From the NCBI RefSeq assembly GCF_024586455.1, contig NC_065922.1, positions 12,458,089 through 12,522,088 on the forward strand: 64,000 nucleotides of DNA, in the 5' to 3' direction. Below, piece after piece: positions 57,709 through 64,000 of this stretch (positions are counted from its first letter, which is position 1; every line of letters begins with the position of its first letter). The DNA is from Bactrocera neohumeralis. Its lineage: Eukaryota; Arthropoda; Insecta; Diptera; Tephritidae. A program made the position numbers and the translations under genes. The notes below the pieces were generated by a model. That model was not told the DNA's origin. It saw only the letters and a list, made by a program, of their open reading frames with translations, and did not search any database.

Positions 57709-58502
57709 ATGGAAAATCGCACAAAACAAAATACTTTGAATTAACAAAAAATACCAGACATACTTTCGGAATTTTCGGACATTGAAGATGAAATTTATGA
57801 AAGTGAAGGCGGATTTGTGGGAAACTAAAGCGATACGAGCGATAATTGTAACAAAAGTTATCGAGAGCAGTGACGATGAAAATCTTGATAAAAATTATGG
57901 AGAAAAATCGAGCGATGAAAAAGACAAGGTTTCTTTATACAATATTCAGAAACGAATGTGTATGCGATCTGCTTCCATTACTAAAGAGGATAATGAAAGC
58001 TGGAATGATACACAATTTGAAGTTTCTGCAAGTGGAACTATTTGGAAAAATATAAAAGGATGAGGTGTTGTTGGAAGGTTACCAACTCGTTGCGTATACA
58101 AAGACTTATCTGGGAATACAGCATATGCTAAAAGAAATATTATGGAAAAGAAGCCAAGCAGGGCCTTTTTAGTATAAATTGACCATCATATATGAAAGCA
58201 TATCAGAAATTGCATCGAATTAGAAGCCTCAGGGGTTTTAGAGCAGAAATGGATAATTTCACAGGATAAACTGAAAGCGTTTATTGGAATATTGTATGCA
58301 CATAGCATAGACGAAGCTGTCGTAATTATGGAACCAAAATAGGGCTCTAAATTATTTTCTGAAACTATGAGTAAGCATGACCTTACACAAATTATACAAT
58401 TAATTCATTTCGATAAAAGAAATAAAGACAGTCAACGCTTGCAAACTGATAAATTTGCGTTAGTGTCAACTGTTTGGAACAAATTCAAACCAGGTGCAAA
58501 TA

Positions 58503-59310
58503 CGAGGGCTGCTATATATATTCTGGCCTAGGGCAACACTACGTGCTGCCAGATGAAATGTGAAATTTCCATTGGAAAGTTTGACATTTTTTAGCATAAC
58601 ATCACTCAGAACGTTTTGTCATTTAATCGTGAATTGTTTTATTTACAGGGAATTAAAAAATTCATCTCGGCCAAAAAATGGAATTAACTCGTGAACATTT
58701 TCGTGCGATCATTTTTCACAAGGTTTCGATGTGGGTTATCACGACAAGAGTGCGTCGATGAACTAAAATCTTAGTATGGCTATGAGGCACCATCATATAG
58801 CACTGTGAAAAACTGATACAACGAATTCAATCGTGGCCGACGCTCGCTCAAAGACGAATTCCGTGAAGGTCGTCCAAAAACAGCCCTTGTGCCAGAAAAC
58901 ATCGATGCCGTACGTGAACTGATAATGCAAGACCGTCATGTAAAATACCTTCAGATAGAGGCATGCCTATGCATTTCTCCCACCAGCATACATTCGATAT
59001 TGCATGAACACCTGGCCGTAAAAAAGGTTTGTTCTCGTTGGATCCCGCACAATTTGACAATCGCTCAAAAAAAGGCTCGTGTGGATTGGTGTAAAGAAAT
59101 GCTGAAAAAATACGATCGCGGTGCTTCAAAAGACGTTTATAAGATCGTCACAGGTGACGAATCATGGATCTATGCGTATGAGCCCGAAACAAAACAGCAA
59201 TTGACAAAAAAAAAAAAATAAAAAAAAAATAAATAAATAAATAAAAACATTTTCGTTGATAAATATGCCTATTTACATTATTAGGCCAGACATATATATA
59301 GCAACCTACG
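58503..59310 (+). mobile_element. mariner deletion derivative, copy 3, nested in piggyBac
   Basis: 808 bp with TA at 58501-58502 and 59311-59312. Same ends and same interior deletion as 46953-47718, plus an added A-rich tract (59205-59245). It interrupts the piggyBac frame between KPGAN and NTIEEQLF. Confidence 0.92.
58679..59221 (+). pseudogene. truncated mariner transposase, copy 3
   Basis: ATG at about 58678 (MELTREHFRAIIFHK), then a frameshift near 58722 and stops in the first HTH. An open frame resumes at 58889 with the second HTH (IDAVRELIMQDRHVKYLQIE), RWIPHNLTIAQKKARVDWCK and TGDESWIYAYEPETKQQLTK before a poly-A-derived KKKK end. Compared with 47127-47666 this copy is inactivated. 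Confidence 0.85.
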
Positions 59311-59692
59311 TAATACAATAGAAGAACAATTGTTTTAAGTAAAGCCAGGCATTTACACAGTATATGCCAAACAAACTAGACCAGTTTGGAATAAAATTCT
59401 GGTTGGCTTCTGACTTTGAAACGAAGTAAGTCGTAAATGGCTTTCCTTATCTAGAGGGTTTTACTAGTGTTTCTTTAGCTTCAAAATTATTAGTAAACAT
59501 CTCAACATTACTGTATGCAACAAATGAATGTACACTTATAGTTTATAAGACTAAGCCCAACAAAAAAAATAGTTTTATTGAGTTCCAAACACAAAGAAGT
59601 CAAAATTGATACCAATAGAAAGAAACTGTCTGAAACAGTGACTTGAGATATTCAAGTGCAATAAACCCGACTTATTGCATCAATAAGTGACA

Positions 59693-59835
59693 ATGAAAGA
59701 AACATGGTTCCATCATTTCACTCCAAAGTCCAATCGACAGTCATCTGACTGGACTGCACACGTTGAACACGCTTCAAATCGTGAAAAAACGCAACAGCCG
59801 ACTGGGCAAGGTTATAGCGTCTGCATTTTGGGTTA
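59693..59835 (+). pseudogene. mariner transposase fragment (first catalytic block)
   Basis: Frame KETWFHHFTPKSNRQSSDWT then AHVEHASNREKTQQPTGQGY fits the block following the first catalytic Asp in mariner. It parallels EAWPHHFTPKFNQQSTEWTP at 46470-46530, so it comes from the same lineage. Confidence 0.75.
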
Positions 59836-60090
59836 CTCATGAAATAATTTTTATTGACTATTTTTCAAAAAATTCCCGAAAATTTATAGTTTGGACATAT
59901 TTTTTAACTGACTTAAAAAAATAAGCATTTTACATCCATAAAACTAGATTTCCAAGCTTTGTAGTTTTTTCACAGCTTAGTTTTTGGTTTGGTCAGATAA
60001 TTAATTTTTTACTTCGTCAAACTTGCTGAAATAAACTTTAACTTCCAAACCATGAGTAAAAAGTCAAGAACATACACGTTGACAGAGCAC
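59836..60090. other. no recognisable feature
   Basis: AT-rich spacer without coding or repeat signal. Confidence 0.4.
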
Positions 60091-60485
60091 TCTTTCTATA
60101 ATATCTTCAACTTGTTGGAAGCATACGTCTTGATATTATTCCACATATCATTGATGAGGATCTTTTGATGAAAAATAATGTTTAGGCAAAAAAATTGGTT
60201 TCTCTGCTCTCTGACTATTTAACATTATAAATGCGGTCGAGATAACAAGAGTGATAAGTTTTCTTACCAGAACAAATCTATAGATATAGGATCATAATGT
60301 TAGCATTCTTTCAATAATATTTTCAACTTGTTGGAAGCATACGTCTTGATATTTTTCCACATATCATTCATGAGGAACTTTTGATAAAAAATCACGTTTA
60401 GGCGAAAAAATTGGTTTCTTTGCTCTCTGACTATTTAACATTATATCTGCGATCGAGATAACAAGAGTGATAAGTTTTCTTGGAT
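60091..60485 (+). repeat. tandem duplication of a ~217-bp segment
   Basis: Two copies, about 60108-60270 and 60328-60482, share AACTTGTTGGAAGCATACGT then CTTGATATT-TTCCACATATC, GGTTTCTCTGCTCTCTGACT, and GATAACAAGAGTGATAAGTT. They differ at scattered positions. Function unknown. Confidence 0.85.
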
Positions 60486-62685
60486 ATCTTATGTGTGTAT
60501 GCTGAGAGAAAGCAGTGTTCCCAAAAAAAAAACATATAACCGACGAATTGTGTTCCAAGAAAATAATTATTTTTGATTTATCCAGTTACGTTAAGCCCTT
60601 AGAAATTCAAGATAGTTGCTCAAATGGAGGTGTATGTTCTTCAAACTTTTTTAAATTTGTGAGCAATTTATGTTAAGTCTATTAAACTACGAAGGTGTGT
60701 CTGCTTTTAGGAGCAAACGGACAAAACTGTGCTCAAAACTTCATTGTTTTTATATAATGACATATAGATAACAATAGAGATTCGATATCTTAATTATCAC
60801 AAACAGCTCCTCTTCGGACATATGATAAAACTCTTGTAAAAATAATAGCCATCAGCTCATATCTTGTTTACACGTTAATATCGACCGCATATACCCAAGA
60901 TAATAACAGTTTTTATTTTCATTAATTTTACAGCACATATGGTGGTATATTTTGGTGAGATAATATGATGCAATCAAGCATGCTCAAATGAAAAAAATCG
61001 CACTGATTGCAACAGCGCCTAATGAACCCAGCTGGACAGCACCCAAACTCATACCATCCCTACCCTTGCTATTGCTATTTTTTAGCGATAACCTATAATG
61101 CCTGCAACAAGGTCACGCGGTGGCTTCAACGTGACGTGACCATGCAAGAGCGCTTGCCTCCTTTATTTGACTAACTTATCAGCAGTAGTGCAAATATTTT
61201 TTTTCCAATACACGCGGCGGTGGTAAACGTTGTAAATATTGTTATTGTTATTGTCGTTATTGCGAAAATATATAAATTAATTTGGTCATAAATGAAAACA
61301 CTTATCAGCTTTTGGGAAAAAGCAATCACTTGCACAGGTGTTACAATTCCGATGAATGCCAACACAGAGACCAGCAAGGGTAGCATATTTTTAGGCGCTA
61401 ATGCCAATGTACTAATGCTAAGCTAGACCATAAATTAATTTAAGTAATTTCACTCATAAATTTTCACACGTGCGAGTTATTAAATATAATTAAATATGGC
61501 TGCGATATTTTTCAACTTTTTTGACGTGGAAGATTTGCCATATCAACGGTGGTTTTAGTTAGCATAGAGTAGGGAGCCAAAAAGAAGTGGACTACCACTA
61601 CCGTTATAATTGCCTCAAATTAAAAATGTGAGCAAAAAAGCACACGCGTTCCCATTAAATTGTGCAAACAGTGGCGCTTAGTACGCACACGCCCGGCATA
61701 TGCGCCTAAATGTATACATTACAAAGTGTTTGCACCCCACCATCACACACTTATGCACTTGCATGTGAGTTTTTAAGTATTTATGTACACTTTTGAGTGC
61801 ACTTGCTGCAATAAACTCACACACACACACAAACACACACGTATATATACATGTATACTTATATATGTATATATTCTCAAAGCTGGTATTTCAAAGTGCA
61901 ACTTACTTCGTCACCACCACCAACAACAATGTAACTACAGTTAGCATATATGTAACGGCACAGCTCGCTTTACTAGGGTCACGTGTGCTCCCCAGAGCGC
62001 ACCGTTGTTGCAACAAATAATCGAGGTTAGCCTGCAGCACTAGCTGTCGGCATGCAGTAGTTATTCCTAGCGGCCCACTTTCAGGCCGATAACTGCAATA
62101 CTAATTGTGTTAAAAATCATGCGAAGCTTGCAGCAAGCCCAACGCAACGCTCCAACACTGACATTTAATATGCGAAACAGGTGCACCAGTTCCGACTGTC
62201 ACAAATTGTCTGCCACCGGCTGTCCGTTGGTATGACACACTGACGTCCGAAATGGTTACAACGCTGCAGTGTTTATGTACTCACTAGTTTCAATTTGACT
62301 TTTGGCCCCTAAATGTAGGCTACGCCGAGTAGCACAAATGTCAGGTCACATGCAAGGGGCAGGCAATTTCAAATGTTTGAACTACACAATTTTTTTTTTA
62401 CTTTTTTTTTTGATTTTTTTTGTTGTTTCGCCACATGCAATTAAGTAGGTGTGTATATACAGTCGATTTGTGGGCGAATACTGGATGTAGAGCGGAATTT
62501 TTTAAACACACGGCAGGGCGTCAGCGTATGTAGGCGTGCTTAGAGTAAAACTTTTGAGTAGATATATTTTTTCTATTTATATATGTATATATAACACTGT
62601 GATTTAAATTACACTTACGGTAGTATTTAGTATATAATTACATAAATTTAATTTGCAGAGTTGTATTGGCAAACACTATTACAAA
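60486..62685. other. unique-looking DNA, possible small secreted-protein start on the minus strand
   Basis: No transposon recognised. CA run at 61820-61838. On the minus strand an ATG at 61386 begins MLPLLVSVLAFIGIVTPVQV, which looks like a signal peptide or membrane helix, but the following residues lack family features and no splice signals are decisive. I therefore do not call a gene. Confidence 0.25.
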
Positions 62686-62689
62686 AAGT

Positions 62690-63325
62690 TCCAACTGGTT
62701 TTCGTTTTAAGAAATTTTTTTAATTAAAAATTTTTATATATTTATGTTATATTTTTTTATACATATTTTTCTTATATTTTTTTTTAATTTTCAAAACATT
62801 TTAAAATTTTAAAAAAATTTTTAAATTTTTTTTAGTTTTCAGAATTTTTTTTGCTTATTTTTTACTCATTTAACTTTGAATTAATTTTAAATTTTTCAAA
62901 ATTTTTGTTTACATTTTTCAATATTTTTGTTTAAATTTTTTTGTTTGTTTTATTGAAATTTAGTAAAAATATTTCAATTTTGTTTTTAATTTTTCAAATT
63001 TTCTTTTTTGATTTTTCAAATTTTTTTTTGAAATTTTTCAAGTTTTTTTTTAATTTTTCAAATTTTTGTTAAAATTTTATTCTTTGTTTCGTTAAAATTT
63101 TTCAATTTTTTTAATTAATTAAATTTTTTTAATTTTCATTTAATTTTTCCTTAATTCTTTTCAATTACTTTAATTTTTTTTTTAATTTTTTAAATTTTTT
63201 TTTTAATTTTCATTTAATTTTTCCTTAATTCTTTTCAATTACTTTAATTTTTTTTTTTTTAATTTTTTTTTTAATTTTCATTTAATTTTTCCTTAATCCT
63301 TTCCCATTACTTTAATAATTCCATA
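62690..63325 (+). repeat. poly-T-rich degenerate minisatellite
   Basis: TTTTTCAAATTTTT-like units dominate. At 63131-63310 a ~70-bp unit (TTCATTTAATTTTTCCTTAA then TTCTTTTCAATTACTTTAAT) is tandemly repeated three times. Confidence 0.85.
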
Positions 63326-64000
63326 AGCCAACCCACAAATTTATTTCAATTTACCAATTTCAAATATTTTCAATTATTCAGCAAACACAAGCAAACTCCA
63401 CACCACACATTTTTGCTTTGTTTTTCTTTTTTTCAAATTAACTGTTATCCACAATATCCGTTTCCTTTGCTCGGTTTTGTTTAGCCAGCGCACGTCTAAC
63501 GACTATCGCATCCCGACATCAACTGAAGTTTCTGGTGTGGCATGCAACATATAAAAATCACTTCGCTGAGCTTTTAATAGCCGCCTTTGAATATTTATGC
63601 TACAGCTGGTCACCTTAGCGGAGCTTAAAGCTCAGCATTTGAGCGTAATATGCAGAGCATATGTTAAGGCGTTGGAGCGCACTCATTGTTTTTGTTTACG
63701 AATTGCTGGCGCAAAGCAGCTGACCAAAAAGAAAAGCAAGCAAAGCGCCGTATAAAATACGAGAAAACAACCGTTATTATCTATTTTGGTATGGCACGGC
63801 GAACCACGTCGGGTGAATGTAACAAACACATGTTGCTTCAACACGCAGTCGGCGAGTGTCTGAACTTTGTTGGCATTGTGGTAGGCAACGGTGACAAGTG
63901 CTCTGCGGTATACAGCTGGAAATTAGAAACTTTATCAAGGCTGCTTTTTTGTTGAGCACATTTGATATTATTTAATTTTTTTGTATTAAATTGTAAACTT
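63326..64000. other. no recognisable gene at the right edge
   Basis: More balanced composition resumes. The plus-strand frame at 63686-63955 has no recognisable domain. Confidence 0.4.

Larger units (their letters stand above)
57709..59680 (+). pseudogene. piggyBac-like transposase pseudogene, split by a mariner
   Basis: ATG at 57709 begins a typical acidic N-terminus (ILSEFSDIEDEIYESEGG). It is followed in shifting frames by RLPTRCVYKDLSGNTAYAKR, IDHHI-KHIRNCIELEA, ISQDKLKAFIGILYAHSID, FSETMSKHDLTQIIQLIHFD, KRNKDSQRLQTDKFALVSTV then WNKFKPGAN. After the mariner (58503-59310) the reading resumes with NTIEEQLF, a block fitting the family's TVDEQLF (first catalytic Asp region, here changed), MPNKPDQFG-like residues, and later KPTKK-VLLSSKH-like residues to about 59610. 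Much of the middle of the catalytic domain is missing or scrambled and there are many stops. Confidence 0.85.

Noticed and set aside
61171..61386. Possible signal-peptide exon on the minus strand
   Set aside because: Only about 20 residues look plausible; the rest is low-complexity Ile/Thr from a TTATTG repeat and no clear donor is present. Left as a note in the regional entry.

Overview
The window is eukaryotic nuclear DNA from a fly. It is AT-rich, gene-poor and packed with decayed transposons. The only host gene I can support is one exon of a class A (rhodopsin-like) GPCR with insect-type splice signals. The many mariner and Tc1 relatives include a DD41D (rosa-type) transposase, a lineage first described in tephritid fruit flies. 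Together with abundant CA/TG microsatellites and opa-like CAG/TTG runs, this suggests a higher dipteran, perhaps a tephritid. That placement is inference.

Layout. 1-4.7 kb: mariner relics, two noncoding repeats, the GPCR exon on the minus strand (coding 2327-2833, 5'UTR to about 2987), and a Tc1/mariner-type element with matching terminal repeats (3461-4733), probably in the GPCR's upstream intron. 4.7-6.8 kb: more balanced, apparently unique sequence, possibly GPCR upstream or regulatory DNA. 6.8-8.2 kb: about 12 units of an AAGCTTT-rich satellite. 10-11.1 kb: AT-rich minisatellites. 11.5-12.4 kb: Tc1 relic and a short array of a GTTGCCACC-box satellite. 14.1-17.2 kb: Helitron helicase pseudogene abutting a 5'-truncated LINE with RNase H. 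17.85-18.35 kb: palindromic MITE. 19.7-21.5 kb: two LINE reverse-transcriptase fragments and a mariner 5' end. 22.8-23.7 kb: internally deleted mariner. 25.6-28.05 kb: about 20 units of the GTTGCCACC-box satellite. 29.9-30.8 kb: LINE RNase H fragment. 31.8-32.9 kb: array of a short TGAGCAAAATTTTGG motif. 34.3-35.1 kb: four-subunit noncoding repeat. 37-38.1 kb: GTTGCCACC-box satellite again. 39.2-40.1 kb: deleted mariner.

From 40.8 kb to 60 kb the sequence is a mosaic of nested elements: noncoding repeats, several mariner lineages (three copies of one deletion derivative that keeps the DNA-binding half of the transposase, and two copies of another reduced to the termini), a TTAA-flanked MITE family, a rosa-type fragment bounded by 99-bp perfect inverted repeats, and a piggyBac-like pseudogene split by a mariner. 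The last 4 kb is unique or low-complexity sequence with a poly-T-rich block.

The genes here do not form a working pathway. The main stories are transposon-family evolution (parallel internal deletions, ORFs retaining DNA-binding domains, nested insertions with TA or TTAA duplications) and several satellite families, one of which keeps a short core motif while the rest of its unit has drifted. Family assignments rest on reading translated motifs; no database search was run.
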